Position numbers and translations under genes: made by a program
The notes under the pieces: model-generated
What the model was told of the DNA's origin: nothing
The model's input: only the letters and a program-made list of their open reading frames with translations
Database searches by the model: none
Source of the DNA: Flavobacteriaceae bacterium
GTDB lineage: Bacteria; Bacteroidota; Bacteroidia; Flavobacteriales; Flavobacteriaceae
Reading direction: 5' to 3'
Assembly: GCA_002728855.1 (NCBI GenBank)
Contig: PBWA01000044.1
Location: forward strand, 1 to 33,185
DNA length: 33,185 nt
Shown here: one piece after another, positions 17,676 to 27,355 of the stretch
How positions within the stretch are numbered: the stretch's first letter is position 1
Layout of the letters: every line of letters starts with the position of its first letter

Positions 17676-18191
17676 ATGGCTAATACAGGTAAATCTAGAG
17701 TTAATTCTCCAAAAAAAAGAAAATCTGCAAATAATAGTTCACAGAAACTTAATGACTTAAAGACTGAGTTAAATGAAGAGAAGGACAAGTATTTAAGATT
17801 GTTTGCAGAATTTGAAAATTTCAAAAAAAGAACTGCTAAGGAGAGACTAGAGCTTTTTAAAACAGCTGGACAAGATATCATTTCCTCTTTGTTAACAATC
17901 TTAGATGATTTTAATCGTGCAGAAAAGCAGTACAAAAAAAATGATTTAACTTCTGAAATAGAGGGTTTTATCCTAATAGGAAATAAATTTAAAGACATAT
18001 TAAAAAATAATGATCTTGAGGAAATGTTAACCAAACCAGGAGATGAGTTTGATTCTGATAAACATGAAGCAATATCTCAAATACCAGTTAATACAAAAAA
18101 TAAAAAAGGAAAAATAATTGATATAGTTGAAAAGGGTTATCAGCTAGGTGAAAAAATAATACGCTACCCAAAGGTGGTTGTAGGCAAATAA
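17676..18191 (+). CDS. grpE: Nucleotide exchange factor GrpE
   Basis: 171 aa; RLFAEFENFKKRTAKER, GFILIGNKFKDIL, GYQLGEKIIRYPKVVVGK; directly upstream of dnaJ. Confidence 0.93.
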   Translation: MANTGKSRVNSPKKRKSANNSSQKLNDLKTELNEEKDKYLRLFAEFENFKKRTAKERLELFKTAGQDIISSLLTILDDFNRAEKQYKKNDLTSEIEGFILIGNKFKDILKNNDLEEMLTKPGDEFDSDKHEAISQIPVNTKNKKGKIIDIVEKGYQLGEKIIRYPKVVVGK

Positions 18192-18197
18192 GTATTT

Positions 18198-19310
18198 ATG
18201 AAAGAGGATTTTTATGAAATATTAGGAATTGATAAATCTGCTAGTTCAGCTGAAATAAAAAAAGCTTATCGTAAAAAAGCTATCGAATATCATCCAGATA
18301 AAAATCCTGGAGATAAAAATGCAGAAGCAAATTTTAAAAAAGCAGCTCAAGCATACGAGATTTTAAGTGATCCTAATAAACGAAAACAATATGATCAGTT
18401 TGGACATGCTGCTTTTGAAGGGGGTGGTTTTGGAAGTGGAGGAATGAATATGGATGATATTTTTAGTCAATTTGGAGATATTTTTGGTAGTGCATTTGGG
18501 GGAGGTTTTAGTGGATTTAGTGGTTTTGGACAAACCCAAAACAGGTCAAGAGGTACGAATTTAAGAATCCGTGTTCAGCTAAGTTTAAATGAAATTTATA
18601 ATGGTGTAAGCAAAAAGATTAAAGTTAAAAGAAAAGTTGAAGCAAGTGGAGTTTCATATACAACCTGTTCAACTTGCAAAGGCTCAGGACAAATAACAAG
18701 AGTAAGTAATACGATTTTAGGGAGAATGCAATCATCTAGTGTGTGTGATGTCTGCAGAGGAAATGGTAAAACAATTTTGAATAGACCACAGGGTTCTGAT
18801 GAAAACGGAATGATTTTAAGTGAAGAAACAGTTGAAATCAAAATTCCACCCGGTGTAGAGGAGGGTATGCAATTAAAAGTTTCTGGTAAAGGAAATGCTG
18901 CTCAAGGGGATGGAATTTCTGGTGATCTACTAGTTTTAATTGAAGAATTACCAGATGAAAAATTTATTCGCGAAGGCAATCATATCCATCATGATTTACA
19001 CATAAGTATTTCAGAGGCTGCTCTAGGTGTTTCAAAAGACATTGACTTACTAGAAGGTAAAGTTAGGATAAAGCTTGAATCAGGAATTCAATCAGGTAAA
19101 ACATTACGCTTGAGAGGAAAAGGATTACCTGATATGGAAGGTTATGGTAAAGGTGATTTATTAATTCATATTAATGTTTGGACACCAAAAGAACTTAATA
19201 GGGAGCAAAGGCAATTTTTTCAAAAGATGCTTGATGATGATAATTTTAAACCAAATCCAGAAAAATCTGAAAAATCATTTTTTGAAAAGGTAAAAGATAT
19301 GTTTTCATAA
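18198..19310 (+). CDS. dnaJ: Chaperone DnaJ
   Basis: 370 aa; J domain with HPD (YHPDKNPG), G/F-rich linker, two CxxCxGxG motifs, C-terminal substrate-binding domain. Confidence 0.95.
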   Translation: MKEDFYEILGIDKSASSAEIKKAYRKKAIEYHPDKNPGDKNAEANFKKAAQAYEILSDPNKRKQYDQFGHAAFEGGGFGSGGMNMDDIFSQFGDIFGSAFGGGFSGFSGFGQTQNRSRGTNLRIRVQLSLNEIYNGVSKKIKVKRKVEASGVSYTTCSTCKGSGQITRVSNTILGRMQSSSVCDVCRGNGKTILNRPQGSDENGMILSEETVEIKIPPGVEEGMQLKVSGKGNAAQGDGISGDLLVLIEELPDEKFIREGNHIHHDLHISISEAALGVSKDIDLLEGKVRIKLESGIQSGKTLRLRGKGLPDMEGYGKGDLLIHINVWTPKELNREQRQFFQKMLDDDNFKPNPEKSEKSFFEKVKDMFS

Positions 19311-19441
19311 AATTTAAAAAGTTTAATTATTTGACTTTTAAAGATCTAATCAATTTTAATTTTATCTAAATAGGTGGGTGACTTTTATATTATCTTAGCA
19401 GATATTTGATAAACTCATTTATTGTAATATATACTGTATAT

Positions 19442-20608
19442 ATGATAAAAAAAATATTGTTAATTGAAGATGAAGTTCCTATCAGGAGAGTTTTATCTAA
19501 AATTCTTACTGAAGAAAATAAAAATTATATTTTAACTGAAGCTGAAGATGGAAAGTCTGGTTTGACTCAACTTTCAAAGACAAATTTTGATTTGGTTTTA
19601 TGTGATATTAAAATGCCGAAAATGGACGGAATTGAGGTTTTAAAAAAAGCTAAAGAAAAAAATACTAATGTTCCATTTATAATGCTAACAGGTCATGGAA
19701 ATATTGAAACCGCTGTAAAAGCCATGAAATATGGAGCATATGATTTTATTCCAAAGCCACCAGACTTAAATCGTTTACTTACTTCTGTCCGTAACGCTCT
19801 AGAGAGGAAAGATTTAGTTTCAGAAAATAAAAAATTAAAGAGAAAAATTTCTGATAAGTATAAAATAATTGGAGATTCTAAAGAAATTAACAAAATACAT
19901 GATATTATTGATAAAGTTGCTCCTACCGATGCAAGAGTTTTAATTACTGGAGAAAATGGAACGGGCAAGGAATTAGTCGCTCACCAATTACATGAAAAAA
20001 GTCTCAGAAATGATAAACCTTTTATTGAATTAAATTGTGCCGCTATCCCATCTGAATTAATTGAAAGTGAATTATTTGGACATTTAAAAGGGTCATTTAC
20101 CTCGGCAATAAGAGACCACTCAGGAAAATTTGAAAAAGCAAATAATGGAACACTCTTTTTGGATGAAATTGCAGATATGAGTTTAAATGCTCAAGCAAAA
20201 GTACTTAGAGCTCTAGAAGAAAATAAAATTCAAAAGGTTGGAGGTTCTAAGGATATAATGGTTGATGTTAGAGTTATTGCGGCAACAAATAAAGATCTTG
20301 ATCAAGAAATAAAAAACGGAAAGTTTCGTGAGGATCTATATCATAGATTAGCCGTTATTCTTATTGAAGTTCCACCATTGAATAAGAGAAAAGATGATAT
20401 TCCAATTTTAGCAAATTATTTTCTTAAAACTATTTCAGAAGAGCAAGGAGTTGAAGTTAAGAATCTCTCTGGAAAGGCTATTGAAAGACTAACTAAGTAT
20501 TCATGGACAGGAAATGTCAGAGAATTGAGAAATGTCATTGAGAGATTAATCATTTTAGGTAATAATCCAATAACTGATGAGGATATTAATCAATTTGCTG
20601 CTAAATAA
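19442..20608 (+). CDS. NtrC-like response regulator (REC + AAA+), lacking a C-terminal Fis-type HTH
   Basis: LLIEDEVPIRR...LVLCDIKMPKMDG; Walker A GENGTGKE; GSFTSA; LFLDEIADM; ends at ...ELRNVIERLIILGNNPITDEDINQFAAK. ORF-track start 19406 is a TTG; ATG at 19442 (MIKKILLIEDE) preferred. Confidence 0.9.
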   Translation: MIKKILLIEDEVPIRRVLSKILTEENKNYILTEAEDGKSGLTQLSKTNFDLVLCDIKMPKMDGIEVLKKAKEKNTNVPFIMLTGHGNIETAVKAMKYGAYDFIPKPPDLNRLLTSVRNALERKDLVSENKKLKRKISDKYKIIGDSKEINKIHDIIDKVAPTDARVLITGENGTGKELVAHQLHEKSLRNDKPFIELNCAAIPSELIESELFGHLKGSFTSAIRDHSGKFEKANNGTLFLDEIADMSLNAQAKVLRALEENKIQKVGGSKDIMVDVRVIAATNKDLDQEIKNGKFREDLYHRLAVILIEVPPLNKRKDDIPILANYFLKTISEEQGVEVKNLSGKAIERLTKYSWTGNVRELRNVIERLIILGNNPITDEDINQFAAK

Positions 20609-20615
20609 ATCAGAA

Positions 20616-21995
20616 ATGTTTAAAATTATATTCATATCAATTTTTTTCTTTTTTAGTTCCTTTCTTTTTTGCCAATCGAGTATTGTAGAGGAGGATTTTA
20701 GAAAGATTTACAAAATCGCACTAACAGAAGGAAAAACATACGAATGGTTAGAACATCTTTCAAATCAAATAGGAGGTCGTTTATCAGGATCATTTAATGC
20801 TCAAAGATCTATAGAATGGGCTAAAGAAGAATTAGAATCATTGGAATTAGACAGCATTTGGCTTCAGCCTGTGATGGTCCCAAAGTGGGTGAGAGGAACA
20901 TTTGAATATGCAAGTATTGAGTCTAGTCCTGGAAATACAATTAGTGTGCCTGTATGTGCCCTAGGGGGATCTGTTGCAACTCCATCATCTGGTATTAGCG
21001 CTAATGTAATTGAAGTTAACGATTTTGATGAACTTAAAGAATTAGGCAAAAAAAAAGTTCAAGGTAAAGTAGTTTTTTTTAATCGTCCAATGAGTCCAGA
21101 TTTAATAAATACTTTTGAATCTTATTCTCAAGCAGTAAATCAAAGATTCAATGGTGCTGAAGAAGCTGCAAAACTTGGAGCTAGAGCTGTAATAGTTCGT
21201 TCATTAAACCTAAAGCTAGATGACTTTCCTCATACTGGATCAATGAGTTATGGAAATCTAAAATTAAGAGAAAGAATCCCTGCCGCTGCTATTAGCACAA
21301 ATGGTGCAGAACTACTAAGTTCAATGCTTTCTCTTAATTCTAATCTGAAATTTTTTTTAAAACAAAATTGTAAAAATTATCCTGATGTGCTTTCATATAA
21401 TGTGATTGGAGAAATAAGAGGTAGTGAAGATCCTGATGAGATTATTTTAGTTGGCGCTCATCTTGATTCATGGGATCTTGGTGACGGAGCACATGATGAT
21501 GGTGCTGGAATTGTGCAATCAATGGAAGTGCTGAGAATTTTTAAAAAATTAAAATATAAACCAAAAAAAACTGTAAGAATTGTTTTTTTTATTAACGAGG
21601 AAAATGGATTAAGAGGCGCCTTAGCCTATGCAAATCAGGTAAAAAAAATTAATGAAAAACATCTTTTTGCACTTGAATCCGATGCAGGTGGTTTTACTCC
21701 AAGAGGTTTCAGTTTTGATTGTATGGATGAAGATTTTCAAAAAATAATTTCTTGGAAAAAATATTTTGAGCCATACATGGTTGATTATTTTGTTAGGGGA
21801 GGCAGTGGAGCAGATATTAAGCCATTGAAAAACAACAAAGTTGTTCTAGCTGGACTTAGACCTGACTCTCAAAGATATTTTGAATATCACCATTCCGACA
21901 ATGATACTTTTGAAGCAATTAATAAGAGAGAACTAGAACTCGGAGCTGCTGCAATGACGGCCTTAATATATTTAGTTGATACTTTTGGTTTTTGA
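20616..21995 (+). CDS. Secreted M28 family metallopeptidase (PA-domain containing, carboxypeptidase Q-like)
   Basis: GAHLDSWDLGDGAHDDGAG metal site, FINEENGLRG, HHSDNDTFE; signal peptide MFKIIFISIFFFFSSFLFCQ supports ATG 20616 over 20577. Confidence 0.9.
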   Translation: MFKIIFISIFFFFSSFLFCQSSIVEEDFRKIYKIALTEGKTYEWLEHLSNQIGGRLSGSFNAQRSIEWAKEELESLELDSIWLQPVMVPKWVRGTFEYASIESSPGNTISVPVCALGGSVATPSSGISANVIEVNDFDELKELGKKKVQGKVVFFNRPMSPDLINTFESYSQAVNQRFNGAEEAAKLGARAVIVRSLNLKLDDFPHTGSMSYGNLKLRERIPAAAISTNGAELLSSMLSLNSNLKFFLKQNCKNYPDVLSYNVIGEIRGSEDPDEIILVGAHLDSWDLGDGAHDDGAGIVQSMEVLRIFKKLKYKPKKTVRIVFFINEENGLRGALAYANQVKKINEKHLFALESDAGGFTPRGFSFDCMDEDFQKIISWKKYFEPYMVDYFVRGGSGADIKPLKNNKVVLAGLRPDSQRYFEYHHSDNDTFEAINKRELELGAAAMTALIYLVDTFGF

Positions 21996-22022
21996 AAAAG
22001 AATTAATTTTCTGCTACTTTCT

Positions 22023-23426
22023 ATGGCAATGCTTTTAAATTATACTAAAGAATTTAAATATAATTTCAAACTTGCCTATCCAGTTATTATTGGAATGCTT
22101 GGACACACTTTTGTCCAATTTATCGATAATATAATGGTTGGTCAACTAGGTACTGCCGAACTAGCAGCTGTCTCTTTGGGTAATAGCTTTGTTTTTGTTG
22201 CAATGTCTCTTGGCATAGGATTTTCAACAGCTATCACTCCTTTAATTGCAGAAGCTGACGGATCTTCAAAAATCAATAGGGTAGGAAAAATTTTTATTCA
22301 TGGACTTATCTTGTGTATTTTTTTAAGTTTAATTCTATCTTTTTCTACTTTATTTTCTCAGCCATTACTTAAGAAAATGGGTCAGCCAAAAGATGTTGTT
22401 TTTTTTGCTGAACAATATCTTTTTTGGGTTTCATTATCTTTAATTCCAGTTATTGCATTTCAGGGATTTAGACAATTTTGTGATGGTCTTTCATATACAC
22501 AACCAGCTATGTATGCAACTCTTGTTGGTAATTTAATTAATGTATTTTTAAATTACTTTTTAATTTTTGGGTACGGGGGATTTCCAAAAATGGGAGTTGA
22601 AGGAGCTGCAATCGGAACCTTAATTTCAAGAGTTATAATGTTTATTCTTATTGTTTGCTATGTTAGTTTTAGTAGAAAATTTACGGTTTACTTAAACAAT
22701 ATTTTCAGGTTTAAAATTAGTTTGAAATTGTTTAAAAAAATTATTTCATTAGGTTTTCCTTCTGCACTTCAAATGTTCTTTGAAGTTATTTTTTTTACTT
22801 CAGCAGTTTGGATGGCAGGACTTCTTGGAAAAAATCCACAAGCCTCAAATCAAATAGCTTTAAACCTTTCCTCAATGACATATATGATTGCTTTCGGATT
22901 AGGTGTTGCTGCAATGATAAGAGTTGGAAATCAAAAGGGGAAAAATGATTTTATTGAACTGAGAAGAATTGGTTTTTCTTGTTTTTTACTTGTTTTAATT
23001 TTAGATCTAATTTTTTGTCTATTCTTCCTATTTACTCATGATTTACTTCCATGGCTATATCTTGACGGAAATAATCCATCAATTTTTTCAGATGTTATTG
23101 AGGTAGTTGAGCTTTCAAGTAAGCTAATTATTATTTCTGCTTTTTTTCAAGTTTTCGATGGGATACAGGCAGTTGTACTAGGTTCTTTGAGAGGTTTTCA
23201 AGATGTCAATTTGCCAACAGTAATTATATTTTTTTCCTATGGAATTGTTGGTTTTCCTATATCTTATCTATTAGGAATTGAATTGTTTTATGGTGTTGTA
23301 GGAATATGGATAGGTCTTCTTGTAGGATTAGCTACTTCAGCTGTACTTCTATTAATCAGATTTAATTATCTTTCAAAGAAGTATATTTTAATTTTTTTAA
23401 AAAAATCAATATCTAATAATGATTGA
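22023..23426 (+). CDS. MATE family efflux transporter (NorM-like)
   Basis: 467 aa, ~12 hydrophobic segments; AYPVIIGMLGHTFVQFIDNIMVGQLGTAELAAVSLGNS. Confidence 0.93.
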   Translation: MAMLLNYTKEFKYNFKLAYPVIIGMLGHTFVQFIDNIMVGQLGTAELAAVSLGNSFVFVAMSLGIGFSTAITPLIAEADGSSKINRVGKIFIHGLILCIFLSLILSFSTLFSQPLLKKMGQPKDVVFFAEQYLFWVSLSLIPVIAFQGFRQFCDGLSYTQPAMYATLVGNLINVFLNYFLIFGYGGFPKMGVEGAAIGTLISRVIMFILIVCYVSFSRKFTVYLNNIFRFKISLKLFKKIISLGFPSALQMFFEVIFFTSAVWMAGLLGKNPQASNQIALNLSSMTYMIAFGLGVAAMIRVGNQKGKNDFIELRRIGFSCFLLVLILDLIFCLFFLFTHDLLPWLYLDGNNPSIFSDVIEVVELSSKLIIISAFFQVFDGIQAVVLGSLRGFQDVNLPTVIIFFSYGIVGFPISYLLGIELFYGVVGIWIGLLVGLATSAVLLLIRFNYLSKKYILIFLKKSISNND

Positions 23427-23988
23427 TGATATAATTATATATGATAAAACACTTTTTGTTTATCTAAATAATTTAGGAAGTAATGAATTTGATTTTATTT
23501 GGATTATTCTCTCAAATAAGTTGATTAATATTTTTTTATATGCAGGTATCGTTTTTCTATTTTTTAAAAATAGTAATATAAAATCCGCTACTAAATTAGT
23601 TTTGTTTATTTTATTAATGATATTATTTACTGATCAGACTACCAATTTAGTTAAAGATAGTTTTTCTAGATTAAGACCATGTCATGATCCTTTTCTTTCT
23701 GATATAACTAGACTTGTTAAAGATTCGTGTGGTGGCTTATATGGATATTTTTCAGCACATGCTTCAAACTCTTTTGCTCTAGCCATATTTTTTAATGGAA
23801 TTCTTAAAAATAGATCTAAATATCTCGGAGTTTTTTTTATTATAGTTGCCTTTTTAGTTGGATATAGTAGGATTTATCTTGGAGTACATTATCCTCTTGA
23901 CGTTGTTTCAGGAGCATTTTACGGAATTTTTTCAGGATATATTTTTTATGTATTTTGGAAAAGAATCAAAGTAGATATAAAAAATTAG
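23419..23988 (+). CDS. PAP2-family membrane phosphatase
   Basis: 189 aa; KDSFSRLRPCHDP, FSAHASNSFAL, SRIYLGVHYPLDVVSG; 8-nt overlap with the MATE gene. Confidence 0.9.
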   Translation: MIDDIIIYDKTLFVYLNNLGSNEFDFIWIILSNKLINIFLYAGIVFLFFKNSNIKSATKLVLFILLMILFTDQTTNLVKDSFSRLRPCHDPFLSDITRLVKDSCGGLYGYFSAHASNSFALAIFFNGILKNRSKYLGVFFIIVAFLVGYSRIYLGVHYPLDVVSGAFYGIFSGYIFYVFWKRIKVDIKN

Positions 23989-24188
23989 TTTTCTTTTTTT
24001 GTTCTTTTTCTTATAAAAAATTCTTCAACAGCTATTGAGATAATAACTAGAGCAAAAAATTTTATTATTTGATTTTTATCCCAAGTCAGAGGATTAAAAT
24101 TCATTTCAAAACTTGGAAAATTAATTGATCTAATTATATACCAAAGTAGAATAATTGCAAAAAAAGTTTTAATTCTTTTATGATTCAT
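23985..24188 (-). CDS. Small hydrophobic protein of unknown function
   Basis: 67 aa, two TM-like segments, fills the gap convergent to PAP2. Confidence 0.55.
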   Translation of the reverse strand: MNHKRIKTFFAIILLWYIIRSINFPSFEMNFNPLTWDKNQIIKFFALVIISIAVEEFFIRKRTKKEN

Positions 24189-24220
24189 GAAAAATCTTCT
24201 TTTGTATGCGTATCCCTAAA

Positions 24221-24880
24221 TTAATGTTTATTGTCTTTTTTTAGAAACTCAGAATATTTTTTTTGAAATTTTTTTAATCTAGGAATTGACACATTAATTA
24301 TGTATGGATTATAAGGATTTTTATTTTCAAAATTTTGATGATATTCTTCAGCTCGAAAAAATTTCTTTAAAGCCTTAACTTCTGTCACGATTTTATTTTT
24401 AAATGATTTATTTCTAATCAAGTAGTCAATATAACTTTCAATTATTTTTTTTTCATTTTCATTTTGGTAAAATGCAATTGATCGGTATTGTGACCCCTTG
24501 TCTGGTCCTTGCCTGTTTAGAGTAGTTGGATCATGAGTTCCAAAGAAAATTTGAACAAGATTTTCAAAACTTATGATTTTTGGATTATATATTACCTCCA
24601 CAGCTTCTGCATGACCTGTTTTACCAGTTAAAATTTTTTCATAGCTTGGATTTTCTGTTTCTCCACCAGCATATCCTGAATACACCTCTTCAACTCCTAA
24701 TACACTTTCATAAATTGATTCTACACACCAAAAGCAACCAGATGCAAAATAAGCTTTTTTAAACTCCTTAGAAGTTTGATTATTTAAAGAAATATTTTTT
24801 TGGATTTCTTTTGAGCTTTTTGTTTCTGTAAAACAAGAATTGATACTTAAAAAAAACAATAGGGATAGAAAAATTTTCAT
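24221..24880 (-). CDS. msrA: Peptide-methionine (S)-S-oxide reductase, exported
   Basis: ASGCFWCVESIYESVLGVEEVYSGYAGGETENPSYEKILTGKTGHAEAVEV; signal-peptide/lipobox-like N-terminus. Confidence 0.95.
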   Translation of the reverse strand: MKIFLSLLFFLSINSCFTETKSSKEIQKNISLNNQTSKEFKKAYFASGCFWCVESIYESVLGVEEVYSGYAGGETENPSYEKILTGKTGHAEAVEVIYNPKIISFENLVQIFFGTHDPTTLNRQGPDKGSQYRSIAFYQNENEKKIIESYIDYLIRNKSFKNKIVTEVKALKKFFRAEEYHQNFENKNPYNPYIINVSIPRLKKFQKKYSEFLKKDNKH

Positions 24881-24884
24881 TTAT

Positions 24885-26030
24885 TTATGGTTTTAAATTA
24901 ATACTTTCTATAAAATTCATGGTATCTATACAGAACTTTTCCCATGTATAATATTTTCTTCTAAGTAATATTTGATTCTTCATTTCCTGATAATTTTTGG
25001 TTACTATAGCCTTTTTAATCCCATCAGCAATTGAACTAGGATTTATCTCACAAATAACTCCAGTTTTATCTTCTAAAATTTGATTTGATAAACCTGGGAT
25101 ATTAGTTGTAACAACGGGTTTCAAATATTTATATGCTAGTGGAGTAATTCCACTTTGACTAGCAGTTTTATATGGCTGAACAACTACTTTAGATGCACAA
25201 AATAGGTCTCTTAATTTATCTTTTGTTTGAAAATGATCAAAAATTTTAACTTTATTTTGAATTTCATAGTTTTTAATTTGCTTAATATAAGCTGATTTAT
25301 TTTTATAAAATTCACCTGCTATTAATAACACTAATTCTTGGTTTTCATCAGATATTTTTTTGAATGCGTCAATTAGCATGTCTAAACCCTTATACTCCCT
25401 TATTAATCCAGCAAATAGTATATATTTTTTATCATGATTAAGGCATAGTTTTTCTTGAGCTTTTTTTTCATCGATAGTATCTGGCAAGAAATTATTTATT
25501 GGATGAAAAAGCGGTAGAATCTCTTTTGATGAACATTGCTTAATTTGATTTGAAACATATGAGGATAGAGTAATAAAGCAGTTACATGTCTTTTGAAAAA
25601 GGTTATTTAGAAAATTATCAGAAAATCTTCTTTCATGTGGAATCCAGTTGTCAACAAGGCCAATTATCTTTGTCTGACTTGAAATTCTTTTTCCTATACT
25701 AAACCAGCATGGAGCTAGGAATGGTGTCCAGTACCTTATGAATAAATATTTTGGTTTGATTCTATTTATTTCATTAGATAATTTTATCCAGTTAATAGGA
25801 TTCATACTATGAATTTTTCTTTCAATATTAAGTCCATTTGGTTTTAAATCTTCACTCAATTGAGTTTTTCCAGGGAAAATTATATTTGGGTATTGAAACT
25901 TAAAAGTCCACACATAAACTTGATAATTTAATTTTTTTAATGTCATTGCAAATTCATTCTGAGTTTCTGCAATGCCTCCCCTGTAGGGATGTGAAGGTCC
26001 TAATAGTAAAATACTATTTTTAGATTGCAT
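24885..26030 (-). CDS. Glycosyltransferase, GT4-like
   Basis: LLGPSHPYRGGIAETQNEF, ILFAGLIREYKGLDMLIDAF, VVQPYKTASQSGITPLAYKYLKPVVTTNIPGL. ATG at 26030 (MQSKNS) preferred over 26060. Confidence 0.85.
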   Translation of the reverse strand: MQSKNSILLLGPSHPYRGGIAETQNEFAMTLKKLNYQVYVWTFKFQYPNIIFPGKTQLSEDLKPNGLNIERKIHSMNPINWIKLSNEINRIKPKYLFIRYWTPFLAPCWFSIGKRISSQTKIIGLVDNWIPHERRFSDNFLNNLFQKTCNCFITLSSYVSNQIKQCSSKEILPLFHPINNFLPDTIDEKKAQEKLCLNHDKKYILFAGLIREYKGLDMLIDAFKKISDENQELVLLIAGEFYKNKSAYIKQIKNYEIQNKVKIFDHFQTKDKLRDLFCASKVVVQPYKTASQSGITPLAYKYLKPVVTTNIPGLSNQILEDKTGVICEINPSSIADGIKKAIVTKNYQEMKNQILLRRKYYTWEKFCIDTMNFIESINLKP

Positions 26031-27282
26031 CTTGGAGAAATTTATTTTTTTCTCTATCAAGAAATAAAACTATTATGAAACTTGTTAAAAAATAGATTAA
26101 TGAAAAATAATAGAGTAATGGGGAAAGATTAAAATAAAATTCTTTATGTGTAGGATAAATAAAAAATAAAATCCCTAAAGTATTAATAAGATATTGGAAT
26201 TTTATAGCCCAATTATAGCCGTCCATTAGAGCAGTATAACTAAAGACGCACAATAGAATCAAAAAGCTGAAAAGCCATTTTTGAGTATAATAAAACTCTG
26301 AAAAATTTAAGAGGAATATAAATAAAATTATGTTTGTAGAAATCAATTGAAAAAGAGCCCAAAATTTAAGCAGTTTTGAACTTGGGGTATTATATTTTTC
26401 AAGCGCAAAAACATCCTCGATTATATTTGAAGGATATTTTTCTTTTACATCTTTAGGTCTCCAACCTGTTGGTTTTATCCATAAGATGAATTTATCTTTC
26501 CACTTCTTTGTTCTCCACGCATCAAGAAATAATCCCCAAAAATGTTTAAAATTAATAATGATTGGATTCCAAGTTTTTACAGGTTTTAATACACCAAAAA
26601 CAGGAGGTTCATTCTCTAGTTCTTCTTGGAATGTTCCGAATAATCGGTCCCAAACACAAAAAATTGCTGAAAGATTTTTATCAATATATATAGGATTAAT
26701 TGCATGGTGAACGCGATGTTGTGAAGGTGTAACAAAAATATATTCTAAAAAACCAAGTTTTCCAATATGTCGGGTATGATACCAAAATTGACCAAAAAGA
26801 TGAAGAGGAGCTAAAACATTAATAACTTTTTGAGGTATTCCTAAAAAAGCAGCAGGGATTAAAAAAATTGCAGTGTAACCTAATAAATTAGAAATACTCT
26901 GGCGAAGTGCGCAAGCAAGATTGAATTCTTCGCTACTGTGATGAATTATATGTTGATTCCAAAAAAAATTTATTTTATGATTTAGCCTGTGATTCCAATA
27001 ACTTGAAAAATCAACACAGATGAACGCTATTATATAAACCCAAATTGAGCTTTCAATTGTAATAAAAGATAATTGAGCTTTTAAGTATGGGTAGGAAACT
27101 AATATTAACACTAATCCAAGTGAGTCTTTAATAATATTTGTAAGACCAGAACTTAGACTAGATATTGTATCCATAAAAGTATAGGTTTGTTTACCTTTTA
27201 AATGACCATAAATTATTTCAGCCAAAACTAAAAGCATAAAAATTGGAATAGCAAAAAGTAGAGCGTTAGCGTATGCTTCCAT
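26020..27282 (-). CDS. Sterol desaturase/fatty acid hydroxylase superfamily membrane protein with extra C-terminal TM segments
   Basis: His-box clusters HRLNH, HIIHHSSEEFN and HRVHHAINP. Confidence 0.9.
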   Translation of the reverse strand: MEAYANALLFAIPIFMLLVLAEIIYGHLKGKQTYTFMDTISSLSSGLTNIIKDSLGLVLILVSYPYLKAQLSFITIESSIWVYIIAFICVDFSSYWNHRLNHKINFFWNQHIIHHSSEEFNLACALRQSISNLLGYTAIFLIPAAFLGIPQKVINVLAPLHLFGQFWYHTRHIGKLGFLEYIFVTPSQHRVHHAINPIYIDKNLSAIFCVWDRLFGTFQEELENEPPVFGVLKPVKTWNPIIINFKHFWGLFLDAWRTKKWKDKFILWIKPTGWRPKDVKEKYPSNIIEDVFALEKYNTPSSKLLKFWALFQLISTNIILFIFLLNFSEFYYTQKWLFSFLILLCVFSYTALMDGYNWAIKFQYLINTLGILFFIYPTHKEFYFNLSPLLYYFSLIYFLTSFIIVLFLDREKNKFLQDAI

Positions 27283-27307
27283 TATTAAAATTAAAATAAT
27301 TTAAACA

Positions 27308-27336
27308 CAAATTTAACAATTGGATTCTTAAGCAAA
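27308..27336 (-). promoter_or_regulatory. Bacteroidota-type promoter of the sterol desaturase-GT-msrA cluster
   Basis: Minus strand TTTG (27333-27336), 17-nt spacer, -7 TAAATTTG (27308-27315), start codon at 27282. Confidence 0.7.
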
Positions 27337-27355
27337 CATCTTTCTTAATCAAATT

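Noticed and set aside
17657-18034. 125-aa minus-strand ORF
   Set aside because: Antisense to grpE; Ser/Phe/Leu-rich shadow typical of reverse frames of Lys/Glu-rich genes.
19314-19355. Terminator after dnaJ (TTTAAAAAGT...ACTTTTAAA)
   Set aside because: Weak AT-only stem with a bulge and no clear U-tract; not distinguishable from background.
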